A stretch of 64,000 bases of DNA from Myxococcus stipitatus (GTDB taxonomy: Bacteria > Myxococcota > Myxococcia > Myxococcales > Myxococcaceae), in contig NZ_JAKCFI010000002.1 of NCBI RefSeq assembly GCF_021412625.1, positions 992,001 to 1,056,000 of the forward strand, read 5' to 3'. The notes under the pieces were generated by a model. The model was not told where the DNA came from and ran no database searches. It saw only the letters and a program-made list of their open reading frames with translations. Of this stretch, positions 16,959-28,062 are shown piece after piece. The position numbers and the translations under genes were made by a program. How positions within the stretch are numbered: position 1 is the first letter of the stretch; every line of letters starts with the position of its first letter.

Positions 16959-17015
16959 CGGGGGACTCCGCCGCGGCGGTGGCCTCCAGTCCGAGGCCCC
17001 GCCGCGGGATGGGGC

Positions 17016-18749
17016 TCAGCGCAGCAGCAGCTTGCGCACCAGCGGCAGGGGCAGGCTGCCCTGCGAGACGAAGGCGTCGTGGAACTGCTTCAGGCTGGCC
17101 CCCTTCGCGCTCATGTAGTCCTGGGCCAGCCGCTGCACCTCCAGCTTGCCGAACGTGTAGTAGAGGTATGTGGGGTTGTAGGCGCCCCGGCGCGCTTCCT
17201 CGTAGGCGTTGGCGGGCTGTTGGAAGCACTTCTCGTGGAACAGGCGCGCGGCCTGCTCCACCGTCCAGCCGGCGGTGTGGAGCTTGATGCCCGCGACGTA
17301 GCGGCAGTCGCGCAGCAGGGCCTCGGACAGCTGCGCCAGCCGCAGCTTCGGGTCGCCGTTGCCATAGCCCTGGTCGAGCATCATCTGCTCGGCGTAGTGC
17401 GCCCAGCCCTCCGCGTTGCTGCCCACGGCGACGAGCTTGCGCACCTTGGTGGGGAAGCGCGGCGCGTAGAGGAACTGGAGGTAGTGGCCGGGCCACACCT
17501 CGTGGATGTTGATGACGGAGACGACGGGCGCGTTGTACAGCCGCAGGTGCTCCTCCTGGTGCTTCGCGTCCCAGTCCGCCTCCACCGGCGTGACGTAGTA
17601 GAAGGCCTCCGTCGCGTGGGTCTCGTACGCGCCCGGCGTGTCCATGGACGCGAACGAGCCGGAGCGCGCGTACGGCGGCGTCTCGTCCACGTGGGGGCGC
17701 ACCTCGGAGGGGATGGTGACCAGGTCCTCGCGCACGAGGAACTCGCGCACGCCCTCCACGGAGCGGCGCACCGTGGGGATGAGGTCCTTCGCCGTGGGGT
17801 GGTCGGCCTCCAGCGAGTGCATCACCTGCTCGGGCGTCAGACGCGGGTCGATGCGCTTCGCGGTGGCCACGAAGTCCCGGAAGTCCTTCTCGAGGTTCGC
17901 CTCGCCCCTCGCGAGCAGCTCCGGCAGGGGCAGGTCGATCATCTCCTCGTAGCGCAGCTTGGTGAGGAAGCGCTCCTCGCCCAGCGCGTAGCGGCCCGTG
18001 GAGCGCGGCAGCAGCTCCTCCTGGAGCCACTTCGCGTAGTCCCGCACCGCCGCGATGGCCGCCGCGTTGGCGGCGGTGAAGTCGGCGAGCAGGGCCGCGT
18101 CACCCGCCGCGGCGTCCTTCGCCCAGGTGGTCACCGAGCCCTCGAAGAAGCCCACCGAGCCCTTCGTCATGCGGATGGCCAGGTCGGTGAACTCGCGCGG
18201 TGGCGTGCCCATGTTGGCCTTGCCGGCGGAGAACACGGCGGGCACGGCCTTCAGACGGGCAATCACGGAGCGCAGCCGCTCGGCCTTGGGCGCGAAGTCG
18301 CGCTTCATCAGCCCGTCGATGGCGCCGCCGGGCAGCCCCGCGTACATCATGGGGTTGTTCTCCCAGCCGCGCACCACGCCCAGCTCGTATTGTTCGGCGA
18401 GCAGCTGGCTCTCCAGCGCCTCCGCGTCGATGCGCTCGTCGAAGGACAGGCGCTCGCGGTCCACCGCGCGCAGCCGGCCGAGCAGTGCCTCCAGCTCGCG
18501 CAGCCGCGCCTCGATGCGCGGCCGGCTCCAGTCCTCCAGCCGCGCGTCGTACGCGTGGAGCCCCACCGCCGTGCCGCTGGAGGGCGAGAAGTCGAAGGAC
18601 GCCGCGAAGATGGCGTCCACCAGCTCCGGGAACCGCTCGGACTGCTGGGCGCTGGCCTGGGGGGGCGAGGTCGGCGCGGAGGAGGGGACCTGTTTCGCGC
18701 ATGCTCCGAGCAGGCAGCAGGCGGAGAGGAGGACGGCGCGGGTGTGCAT
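17016..18749 (-). CDS. DUF885 family lipoprotein, putative metallopeptidase
   Basis: A 577-residue protein of the DUF885 family. Signal and lipobox are seen at the N-terminus (LSACCLLGACAKQ). The family's putative zinc site is present: HEVWPGHYLQ (HExxxGH pattern) followed by AEGWAHYAEQMM, where the Glu would be the third ligand. Length fits the family. It probably hydrolyses peptides at the cell envelope, but members have little biochemical evidence. It is 22 bp upstream of nothing on its strand and is followed on the far side by a convergent lipoprotein gene. The next minus-strand gene (18772-20091) encodes another hydrolase and may be in the same operon. Confidence 0.85.
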   Translation of the reverse strand: MHTRAVLLSACCLLGACAKQVPSSAPTSPPQASAQQSERFPELVDAIFAASFDFSPSSGTAVGLHAYDARLEDWSRPRIEARLRELEALLGRLRAVDRERLSFDERIDAEALESQLLAEQYELGVVRGWENNPMMYAGLPGGAIDGLMKRDFAPKAERLRSVIARLKAVPAVFSAGKANMGTPPREFTDLAIRMTKGSVGFFEGSVTTWAKDAAAGDAALLADFTAANAAAIAAVRDYAKWLQEELLPRSTGRYALGEERFLTKLRYEEMIDLPLPELLARGEANLEKDFRDFVATAKRIDPRLTPEQVMHSLEADHPTAKDLIPTVRRSVEGVREFLVREDLVTIPSEVRPHVDETPPYARSGSFASMDTPGAYETHATEAFYYVTPVEADWDAKHQEEHLRLYNAPVVSVINIHEVWPGHYLQFLYAPRFPTKVRKLVAVGSNAEGWAHYAEQMMLDQGYGNGDPKLRLAQLSEALLRDCRYVAGIKLHTAGWTVEQAARLFHEKCFQQPANAYEEARRGAYNPTYLYYTFGKLEVQRLAQDYMSAKGASLKQFHDAFVSQGSLPLPLVRKLLLR

Positions 18750-18771
18750 GCCGTCCTTGTATCAAGGGGCG

Positions 18772-20091
18772 TCAGCGCTTGCCCAAGAGCTCCAGCGCGG
18801 ACGTCGTCAGTGCGGTCACACCCGTGCGCAGCGTGCGCTCGCGGTCGGGGGCGAAGCCGGAGGAGTGCAGCGAGGGCAGCGTCTCACCGTTGGCGCGGGC
18901 CTGCTCGAAGCGCTGGGGCTCCACCGAGCCCAGCCACAGGAGGACGGCGGGCACGCCCGCTCGCCCATACTCGGAGAAGTCCTCGCCCCCCATGACGGGC
19001 TGGGCCTCGCCGACGTTCTTCTCTCCGAGCACGCGCCTCACCGCGTCGGTGAGGCGGCGGGTGAGGACCGGGTCGTTGTACGTGGCGGGCGTGCCCTCGG
19101 TGACGGCGACGTCGGGGGGACGGGGCGCGTCGGAGGCCAGCGCCTCCGCCTTCGCCACCCGCTCGATGCCCGCGAGCAGGGCCTTGCGCACCTCCGGCTT
19201 GTACGAACGCACGGTGAGCTGCAGGCGCACCTCGTCGGGGATGATGTTGTGCTTGGTGCCGCCGTGGATGGAGCCCACCGTCACCACCGCGGGCTCCAGG
19301 GGGTGCTTCTCGCGGCTGACCAGGGTCTGGAGGGCGAGGATGGTGCGCGCCGCCATCACCACGGGGTCCACCGTCGTGTGCGGATAGGCGCCATGGCCTC
19401 CCTTGCCGTACAGGGTGATGTCCACCGAGTCCACGTTCGCCATGGCGTAGCCGGAGATGGCGTCGATGCGGCCCGCGGGCGCGGAGGCGGTGTTGTGCAG
19501 GGCGACCGCGAAGTCGGGCTTGGGGAAGCGCGTGAAGAGGCCGTCCGCCAGCATCTTCCGGGCGCCCGCGCCCACCTCCTCTGCGGGCTGGCCCACCATC
19601 ATCAACGTCCCGCTCCAGCGGTCCTTGTTGCGCGCCAGCAGCGTCGCCGTGCCGAGCCACACCGTCATGTGCATGTCGTGGCCGCAGGCGTGCATCGCGG
19701 GAACCTTCTCGCCCGCGTCGTTCCTCGCCAGCGCCTTGCTCGCGTACGGCAGGCCCGTCTTCTCCTCCATGGGAAGGCCGTCCAGGTCCGTGCGCAGCAT
19801 CACCGTGGGCCCCTTGCCGTTGCGCAGGAGCGCGACGACGCCGTGCACGCCGACGCCGGTGGTGACCTCGAAGCCCAGCTTGCGCAGGCGCTCGGCCAGC
19901 TTCGCGGCGGTCTTCTCCTCCTGGAAGGACAGCTCGGGGTTCTGATGCAGGTCCCTGTAGAGCGCGTCCAGCTCCGGATAGACGCCATCGAGTCCGCCCA
20001 GCACGGGCGAGGGGGCCGCCGAGAGGGCGGGGCCCGCCGGCGACAGGGTCAGCAGGACGAGGGACAACGCGAACAGGGAGGGGCGGTTCAC
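18772..20091 (-). CDS. Exported M20 amidohydrolase (hippurate hydrolase/IAA-amino acid hydrolase type)
   Basis: A 439-residue M20D-type amidohydrolase with a signal peptide (SPAGPALSAAPSP). Family motifs: LHQNPELSFQE, MLRTDLDGLPM, HACGHDMHM, QPAEEVGAGA, and VMGGEDFSEYG near the C-terminus. Such enzymes remove amino acids from N-acyl conjugates, and the signal sequence places this one outside the cytoplasm. It lies 22 bp upstream of the DUF885 gene, so the two envelope hydrolases are probably co-transcribed. The exact substrate is unknown. Confidence 0.88.
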   Translation of the reverse strand: MNRPSLFALSLVLLTLSPAGPALSAAPSPVLGGLDGVYPELDALYRDLHQNPELSFQEEKTAAKLAERLRKLGFEVTTGVGVHGVVALLRNGKGPTVMLRTDLDGLPMEEKTGLPYASKALARNDAGEKVPAMHACGHDMHMTVWLGTATLLARNKDRWSGTLMMVGQPAEEVGAGARKMLADGLFTRFPKPDFAVALHNTASAPAGRIDAISGYAMANVDSVDITLYGKGGHGAYPHTTVDPVVMAARTILALQTLVSREKHPLEPAVVTVGSIHGGTKHNIIPDEVRLQLTVRSYKPEVRKALLAGIERVAKAEALASDAPRPPDVAVTEGTPATYNDPVLTRRLTDAVRRVLGEKNVGEAQPVMGGEDFSEYGRAGVPAVLLWLGSVEPQRFEQARANGETLPSLHSSGFAPDRERTLRTGVTALTTSALELLGKR

Positions 20092-20152
20092 CTGGGGCTC
20101 CGGTCGGTTGCGGGAGGGACCGCACTACACCACACTGGAGCGGCGGAGGGCT

Positions 20153-20827
20153 TCAGCGGCGGCGCTTCGCGATGAAGAGGGTGTGACGCGGCCCCTTGTT
20201 GCCGTGCGCGTGGGGCTGGAGCACCTGGACGGTGAAGCCGGCCTTCTCCAGGCGACGCTCGAATTCGGGGGAGGGGCCCGCGCTCCAGACCCCGAGCGTG
20301 CCGCCCGAGCGCAGGGCCTGGGCCGCCCTGGCGAGCCCGTTGGGGCCGTAGAGGCCCCGGTTGCCCGGCTGGGTGAGGGCGGTGGGCCCGTTGTCCACGT
20401 CGAGCAGGATGACGTCGAAGGCGGTGGGGCTCTTCGCCATGAGCGCGCCGACGTCGCCCTCCACCACGGTGACGCGCGCGTCCTCCAGCGGCGCGCCCGC
20501 GAGGGGCGCGAGCCACGGGCCCTTGTTCCAGGCGACGACGACGGGCAGCAGCTCCGCCACGGTGACGCGCACGCCCGGGCCCACGCGGTCGAGCACCGCG
20601 CGGGTGGTGTAGCCGAAGCCGAGTCCGCCCACGAGCACCCGCCCCGTGCCCCGGCTCACGAGGTCCGCGCAGCCCGCCTCCGCCAGGGCCTCCTCCGAGC
20701 CGTGCATCCGGCTGGACATCAGTGTCTGTCCGCGCACGCGCAGGACGAACTCGTCACCGCGACGGGCGAGGGCGACGTCCCCCACGCCAGGGACCTGCGC
20801 GCTCTCGAGTGTCTCCCAGGGCTTCAT
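20153..20827 (-). CDS. Spermidine synthase-fold, SAM-dependent methyltransferase-like protein
   Basis: A 224-residue Rossmann protein resembling the spermidine synthase superfamily. The nucleotide-binding loop is VLVGGLGFGYTTRAVL, the acidic residue after strand 2 is in TVAELLPVVV, EGDVGALM follows, and the catalytic-loop strand is FDVILLDVDNGP. The N-terminal tetramer domain of true polyamine synthases is reduced and the usual Asp pair of the putrescine site is not clear, so a polyamine product is doubtful. The 180 bp upstream (20828-21013) is extremely GC-rich and holds nothing I can call. Confidence 0.7.
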   Translation of the reverse strand: MKPWETLESAQVPGVGDVALARRGDEFVLRVRGQTLMSSRMHGSEEALAEAGCADLVSRGTGRVLVGGLGFGYTTRAVLDRVGPGVRVTVAELLPVVVAWNKGPWLAPLAGAPLEDARVTVVEGDVGALMAKSPTAFDVILLDVDNGPTALTQPGNRGLYGPNGLARAAQALRSGGTLGVWSAGPSPEFERRLEKAGFTVQVLQPHAHGNKGPRHTLFIAKRRR

Positions 20828-21013
20828 GGGCCCGGCTCTTCGCCTGGAGCCAGCCCCAGGTCAAGCCGCCTCGTCGCCCGGGCGGTCGGACGCGGGGGCT
20901 CCCCGGCCCTGAGGCGGGGCCCTGGGCCCGCCGCCTGTGCCCAACCGTGGGGCGCGGGCCCATCCATTTCCGTGCGGGGGCCCCGGCCGGGCCGCCCGGG
21001 CGAGGGAGCGACC

Positions 21014-21604
21014 ATGACCGAACGCGAGGCGTATCTGCAGAAGATGGAGGCGGAGAAGCAGGGCATCGACGCGCGCATCGCCGAGGTGGAAGCGCAGGAC
21101 GACATCCGCAAGGCGGACGACGAGTCGCGGGAGCTGAGCGGCGCGAAGCGGCGGCGCGAGGAGTTCCACCAGCGGCTGGAGGCGCTGCGCCAGCGGGGCA
21201 CGGAGAGCTTCGAGGCGGGCCGGGCGGAGCTGCGGCGCGCCTATGACGACGCCAACCAATCCGTCGCCGAGGCCGAGGAGCGGGCGGGCGTCCGGCGCGC
21301 GAACTACGAGCGCAAGCGCGAGGCGGAGCTGCGCGAGCTCGGCGCCCAGTTCGATGGCTGGCAGGCCGCCATCTCCGCCAGCCGCGCCGACGACTCGAGG
21401 TTGACGCGGCAGGAGCTCGACTTCGTGCGCCAGTCCTTCAAATCCACCGGCGACTGTCTGCGGCGGTTGATGACGGCGAAGGGCGCGGACTGGTCCCGAC
21501 TGCGCCAGGAGTACGACGCGGCGTGGAACGAGCTGGTCGGAAGATATCGGGAGGTCCGGGGCGGTGGCTCCGGCGTGGCGGAGCAGCCTCCCTCGCCATC
21601 CTGA
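21014..21604 (+). CDS. Hypothetical coiled-coil protein
   Basis: A 196-residue hydrophilic protein, almost entirely predicted helix and coiled coil: KQGIDARIAEVEAQDDIRKA, REEFHQRLEALRQRG and RANYERKREAELRELG. No signal peptide or membrane segment. The start at 21014 has GAGGGAG about 6 nt upstream. It is followed at 21635 by a strong hairpin, so it is probably a single-gene transcript. Function unknown. Confidence 0.7.
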   Translation: MTEREAYLQKMEAEKQGIDARIAEVEAQDDIRKADDESRELSGAKRRREEFHQRLEALRQRGTESFEAGRAELRRAYDDANQSVAEAEERAGVRRANYERKREAELRELGAQFDGWQAAISASRADDSRLTRQELDFVRQSFKSTGDCLRRLMTAKGADWSRLRQEYDAAWNELVGRYREVRGGGSGVAEQPPSPS

Positions 21605-21634
21605 GCGGCCGGGAGAGGCCATCCTGTGTGGGGG

Positions 21635-21669
21635 CGCGCCAGCCCTCTCGGGGAGGGAGGGCTGGCGCG
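21635..21669 (+). terminator. 13-bp perfect hairpin after the coiled-coil gene
   Basis: CGCGCCAGCCCTC (21635-21647) pairs perfectly with GAGGGCTGGCGCG (21657-21669) across a 9-nt loop, 31 bp after the stop codon. No T-run follows, so it may act as a factor-dependent terminator or 3'-end stabiliser. Confidence 0.5.
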
Positions 21670-21823
21670 GGCGGCGGGGACGGCGCGGCGTGGGACGCGT
21701 GACGTCGCGTGACGGCCGACACCCGCGCGGGTCCGACGCGCCCGAGCGTCCACCGCACCCCGGGGCATCCTGTCGGCGCCGAAGAGGCGCGCGGTACATT
21801 TCGTGACTCCTCGGGAGCCACGC

Positions 21824-23224
21824 ATGGGCCACGTCGCGCACGAACCCCACTCCTCGTCGAACGCACCCGTCGAAGCGCGGACCGCCAGCGAGGGCGGTGC
21901 GGCGTTGTCGTCCTCCCGCGCGGCGCCGCTCGTCCAGTTGCAGCGCGCGTTCGACCAGTCGCCGCGCGTGGCCGCGCGGGCAAGACAAGCCCAGGCGATG
22001 CAACGCCGCGCCGCTCCGCGCAACGAGACGGGGCTGCCCGACGACTTGAAGGCCGGTGTCGAGTCGCTCTCCGGCTTCTCGATGGACGACGTGCGCGTCC
22101 ACTTCAACTCCGGCATGCCCGCGCAGCTCCAGGCCCTGGCGTACACCCAGGGGTCGGACATCCACGTCGCCCCGGGCCAGGAGAAGCACCTGGCGCACGA
22201 GGCCTGGCACGTGGTCCAGCAGAAGCAGGGCAGGGTGCGCCCCACGCGTCAGCTCCAGTCGGAGCCCCTCAACGACGACGCAAGCCTGGAGCACGAGGCG
22301 GACGTCATGGGCTCCCGGGCGCTGGGGCTCGACGGGGGGCTGTCGGAGACGCTGGCGCCGCTGCAGCGGCGTCAGGCTCCCGCCGCGTCACCGGGCGGCG
22401 CGCCCCTCCAACGGGTGGCCGTGCAGATCTCCACCGACGACCTCGGGGAAATCTCGGGGCTCGAGGTGGGAGGACGCGCCGGCTCGCTCTGGCCCCAGGA
22501 ACGCCACCACTCCACGCCCTGGCAGGTCTATCTGGATACGCTCAACGGGGAGCTGACCTCCTTGAGCATCCCCGAGGCGGTCCAGTCGATGAACGGCTTG
22601 GATGACCACCTGCGGACGCTGCCCGGGTGGGGCCTGGTGAACAGCCTGGAGGCGGGCAAGCGCGCGGCGCTCCAGGCGGAGATCGCCGAGCTGGTCAACC
22701 GCCGGGGGCACACCAACGGGCTGGGCGACGACTCGCCGTTGCTGGGCCTGTCGCTGCAGCGCTACGCCCAGCAGTGGCTGGTCGTGCGCAGCAAGCTCCC
22801 GCTGGCCCAATCCGACGTGGGTGGGGGCGCGGGGACCGTGGCGGATGACACGGCCGTCGCCCGGGACGCGAACACGGGCGGAATCGTCGATGATGACGAC
22901 CTGCGCGACGCGCTCTTCAGCATGTTCGACTTCCGCTCGTTCCGGGACGTCCTCACGGACCCGCACTCCGGCGACGACGACCTCGAATACGAGAACCTGG
23001 GGTTGGACCCCGCCAACACCGCGCTGACGTTGGACCAGCTCCGGGCCCTGTCCTTCGAACAGCATGCCCGCTCCATCGAGGTGGCCTATCCCACGGCCTT
23101 CGGACAGCTGTACGGCGGCGCCAACCCCCTGGCCACGATGGTCGCGCAGATGGAGGCTCACTGGGGCGCGCTGGATGACGAGGGCTCCGAGGCCTCGGAC
23201 TCGGGCTCGGACATGTCCGACTAG
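21824..23224 (+). CDS. DUF4157 domain protein with unknown C-terminal domain
   Basis: A 466-residue protein. The N-terminal third carries a DUF4157 domain: LPDDLKAGVESLSGFSMDDV, VHFNSGMPAQLQALAYTQG, and LAHEAWHVVQQKQG with an HExxH-type zinc motif, followed by SLEHEADVMGSRAL. DUF4157 domains are linked to extracellular contractile injection systems and toxin delivery in other bacteria. The C-terminal part begins LWPQERHHSTPWQVYLDTL and ends in an acidic tail (EASDSGSDMSD); I do not recognise it, but its position suggests an effector or toxin. No injection-system genes are in this window. The ATG at 21824 has GGGAG 7 nt upstream. Confidence 0.8.
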   Translation: MGHVAHEPHSSSNAPVEARTASEGGAALSSSRAAPLVQLQRAFDQSPRVAARARQAQAMQRRAAPRNETGLPDDLKAGVESLSGFSMDDVRVHFNSGMPAQLQALAYTQGSDIHVAPGQEKHLAHEAWHVVQQKQGRVRPTRQLQSEPLNDDASLEHEADVMGSRALGLDGGLSETLAPLQRRQAPAASPGGAPLQRVAVQISTDDLGEISGLEVGGRAGSLWPQERHHSTPWQVYLDTLNGELTSLSIPEAVQSMNGLDDHLRTLPGWGLVNSLEAGKRAALQAEIAELVNRRGHTNGLGDDSPLLGLSLQRYAQQWLVVRSKLPLAQSDVGGGAGTVADDTAVARDANTGGIVDDDDLRDALFSMFDFRSFRDVLTDPHSGDDDLEYENLGLDPANTALTLDQLRALSFEQHARSIEVAYPTAFGQLYGGANPLATMVAQMEAHWGALDDEGSEASDSGSDMSD

Positions 23225-23242
23225 CGATGTCCGGACGACACG

Positions 23243-23276
23243 AGGCCCCACCCCCCGGCGAGGAGGGATGGGGCCT
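23243..23276. terminator. Hairpin between convergent DUF4157 and clpB genes
   Basis: AGGCCCCA (23243-23250) pairs with TGGGGCCT (23269-23276). The element lies in the 72-bp gap between two convergent genes and could terminate either one. No clear T-run. Confidence 0.45.
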
Positions 23277-23296
23277 GGGAGAGACTCGCGGGCTGG

Positions 23297-25921
<2,625 letters not shown>

Positions 25922-25927
25922 GAACTC

Positions 25928-25955
25928 AACGTAAGAGTCGCGTCGGGCTTGGCAA
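25928..25955 (-). promoter_or_regulatory. Candidate clpB promoter, possibly leaderless
   Basis: On the minus strand TTGCCA (25950-25955) and TACGTT (25928-25933) are 16 bp apart. A start of transcription 7 nt after the -10 would fall at the A of the clpB ATG (25921). No purine-rich ribosome binding site is seen between -10 and ATG. No CIRCE element is present. Confidence 0.35.
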
Positions 25956-26159
25956 GTTGCCGCGATGCGTCGTGGCCAGGCGCCCGAGGAGTGGTCCGGG
26001 CGGAATACTTTGGACCCCTGGTAGCAACTGGCTTTTCACGGTGCCGGAGTTGCCACCGGGCGCGAGGCTCGGCTATAGGCGGCGCGCACCCTCGGGGGGC
26101 TGACTCTGGAAGCGCACGGCGGCTATCTCATTCGAATCGAATCCTTCGGCGGGCTGGAG

Positions 26160-26687
26160 TTGCTCCGGCTGGCGCGCGAGGCGCTGGCGCTGGATGGCGC
26201 CACGGGGGCCACCGGGCTCCACGTCTCCGTCATCCGCCGCCGCAAGGTCGTGCGCCTGGCGTACGTCGGTCCCTTCACCGCGGGGAGGCAGGGGGCGCAC
26301 TGGTACGCGGCGCACCACGCCCTCGCCCGGCTGCTGTCCAGGGCCGCCAACGCGGCCGTGCAGGCGTACGTCTACGACCCGGACGAGGGCGAGGACGTCA
26401 TCGCCTACGGCAATGGCCGGCGGGTGGGCGGCGAGCGGGTGGTCTACGAGGACGTCGAGCTGCCGCCGGGGCGCCCGGAGGACGTGGACGAGGCGACGTT
26501 CGCGCAGATGCAATCGCGTTGGCCGTTGGGCCACCTGGCGCACGTCTTCGGCGTGGCCCGGAAGGAGCTGGTGCGTCTGCCGCTCGCGAAGCCCGGCTGC
26601 GTGCTGCCGCTGGAGGGCACGCCCTCCGACGCGGAGGCGCTGCTGGAGGCGTTGCTGCCGGGCCCCGAGGCGCCGCACGCCCCGTGA
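26160..26687 (+). CDS. Conserved-looking hypothetical protein, start uncertain
   Basis: A soluble protein of at least 175 residues with no domain I recognise; LHVSVIRRRKVVRLAYVGPF and GAHWYAAHHALARLLSRA are its most ordered stretches. The first standard in-frame start is TTG at 26160. The open frame continues upstream to a stop at 26076 and still reads like protein (EAHGGYLIRIESFGGLELL), but it contains only CTG (26100, 26106) or ATT (26130) as possible starts. Translation may therefore begin at a rare codon. It is convergent with a membrane protein gene. Confidence 0.65.
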   Translation: MLRLAREALALDGATGATGLHVSVIRRRKVVRLAYVGPFTAGRQGAHWYAAHHALARLLSRAANAAVQAYVYDPDEGEDVIAYGNGRRVGGERVVYEDVELPPGRPEDVDEATFAQMQSRWPLGHLAHVFGVARKELVRLPLAKPGCVLPLEGTPSDAEALLEALLPGPEAPHAP

Positions 26688-26714
26688 TCCGGGGCGGCCG
26701 ACGTCTTCCGGGGA

Positions 26715-27377
26715 CTACTCTTCCCTGGGACCGTCCAGGGCGACGAGCGCTTCGCGGACCGGCTCGCTGTGGAAGTACTGGCCGAGCACGGCGAAGGTGC
26801 CCGCCACGAGCGCGGTGAAGACCACCGTCGTCCCCAGGGCATAGCCGGAGAAGATGGTTTCGAGCATCTGGCCGCCCATCGCGGTCTGGAACTCCGGCTT
26901 CTGGGCGTGCAGCTGGGCCATGACGCTCCCCATGCGGCGGGCGACCACCGCCCACTGCGCGCCGTCGATGGTGCGCAGCACGGCCACGGTGATGGCGGCG
27001 CGACCCAGCATCCGCCGCATGGCGTCGCGGCGCATCCCCTCCGGACGCAGCATGCGCGCGGAGGCCACGAAGACGAAGGCGCAGGCGGTGGCGAGCACGA
27101 ACATCAGCACGGCCCGGGGCTCGCGCATGGGCTCGAGCGCCGCGAAGCGCGTGTCCAGCAACCGCTCGACGTCGGAGGCGGTGACGCCGAGCAGCGACAG
27201 CGCGGCGTCGTCGGGCGTCACCCGCGACTGCTCCGAGCGGGCCTCGGAGAAGTGGGCCATCTCCGCGGCCTCGTTGAGCGCCATCCACCCGGTGAGGGCG
27301 GCGAGAACCATGCTGACCAGCGCCGCGAAGCGGATGCGCCCGGGCAGCCCTCCCGAGCGAGATGCCGAGACTGTCAC
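26715..27377 (-). CDS. Four-helix membrane protein of unknown function
   Basis: A 220-residue protein with about four membrane helices: near 15-35 (FAALVSMVLAALTGWMAL), 90-107 (AVLMFVLATACAFVFVASA), 125-140 (weak), and 178-200 (ALGTTVVFTALVAGTFAVL). Charged loops lie between. It overlaps the DUF1844 gene stop by 4 bp and is the last gene of a three-gene minus-strand cluster. No function can be given. Confidence 0.7.
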   Translation of the reverse strand: MTVSASRSGGLPGRIRFAALVSMVLAALTGWMALNEAAEMAHFSEARSEQSRVTPDDAALSLLGVTASDVERLLDTRFAALEPMREPRAVLMFVLATACAFVFVASARMLRPEGMRRDAMRRMLGRAAITVAVLRTIDGAQWAVVARRMGSVMAQLHAQKPEFQTAMGGQMLETIFSGYALGTTVVFTALVAGTFAVLGQYFHSEPVREALVALDGPREE

Positions 27378-27688
27378 CGCTTGCTCGCCTCCACGAAGCG
27401 AATGCGCAGGTCGGTGAGCAGCCCGTCGAAGAGCTTCTCCTCGTCCGGCGTCAGGTTGCCCCGGGTCTTCTGGCGCAGCATCGACAGCAGGTCCAGGTTC
27501 TGCCGGGCCAGCGACAGGTCCAGCTCGACCTGGCCCGTCTCCGGGTTGGGGGCCGCGCCCAGGTGGATGACCACCGCGGTGCCCAGCCCCATGATGAAGG
27601 TGGTGAATGAGAGAGCCTCGTCGGACGCGGAGCGCGCTTCCCCCCGCATCACGAAGGTCTCGCCGCGCTTCTCGTCCGGGGTGCTCAT
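27374..27688 (-). CDS. DUF1844 family protein
   Basis: A 104-residue protein of the DUF1844 family, typical of delta-proteobacteria and related groups. The family core is visible: LSFTTFIMGLGTAVVIHLG, NLDLLSMLRQKTRGNL and EEKLFDGLLTDLRIRF. The ATG at 27688 overlaps the stop of the upstream acidic-protein gene by 4 bp, giving a tightly coupled cluster. Function unknown. Confidence 0.8.
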   Translation of the reverse strand: MSTPDEKRGETFVMRGEARSASDEALSFTTFIMGLGTAVVIHLGAAPNPETGQVELDLSLARQNLDLLSMLRQKTRGNLTPDEEKLFDGLLTDLRIRFVEASKR

Positions 27689-27969
27689 GGCGTCTGGGGC
27701 TCCTCGCCGCCGCCCACCGGGGACTCCGGCGCGTCGTCGGTGGTGTCCTCGTCCGACTCGGCCTCGTCCTCTTCCTCGTCCAGCTCCTCGTCGTCCTCGA
27801 AGTCGTCGACGTCGTCCGCCATGAAGGTCTCCACCGGCATGGCCTTGTCCGCCACGTCCGGCAGGCCCTTGAGGTGGCGCTCGAGCGCCTTCTCGTCCAG
27901 CTGGCCGGAGCGCAGGTACCGCTCCGCGGTGCGCTTGTCGAGGTACTTGGGGTCCACCGTGTCCGCCAT
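27685..27969 (-). CDS. Small acidic hypothetical protein
   Basis: A 94-residue protein. The N-terminal half is a short basic helical stretch (YLDKRTAERYLRSGQLDEKA), and the C-terminal half is almost pure Asp/Glu (DDVDDFEDDEELDEEEDEAE) with a Pro-rich end. The Glu/Asp tail suggests interaction with a basic partner. First gene of the cluster, coupled to the DUF1844 gene by an ATGA overlap. It has no homologue I recognise. Confidence 0.65.
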   Translation of the reverse strand: MADTVDPKYLDKRTAERYLRSGQLDEKALERHLKGLPDVADKAMPVETFMADDVDDFEDDEELDEEEDEAESDEDTTDDAPESPVGGGEEPQTP

Positions 27970-28062
27970 GTTTCAAATCCTCAGAATTGCTTGGAAAACA
28001 GCGCGCCACCTTATAGCAGAGGGGCCGCCTGTCAACGCCGCCGTCCAGTCTGTCTGGTGCCG

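Noticed and set aside
25922-26000. CIRCE or sigma-32 heat-shock element before clpB
   Set aside because: No TTAGCACTC inverted repeat and no CTTGAAA/CCCATNT pair; only a housekeeping-like promoter is seen.
27970-28062. TPP riboswitch upstream of thiE
   Set aside because: No CUGAGA-type core or matching stems in the short upstream region.
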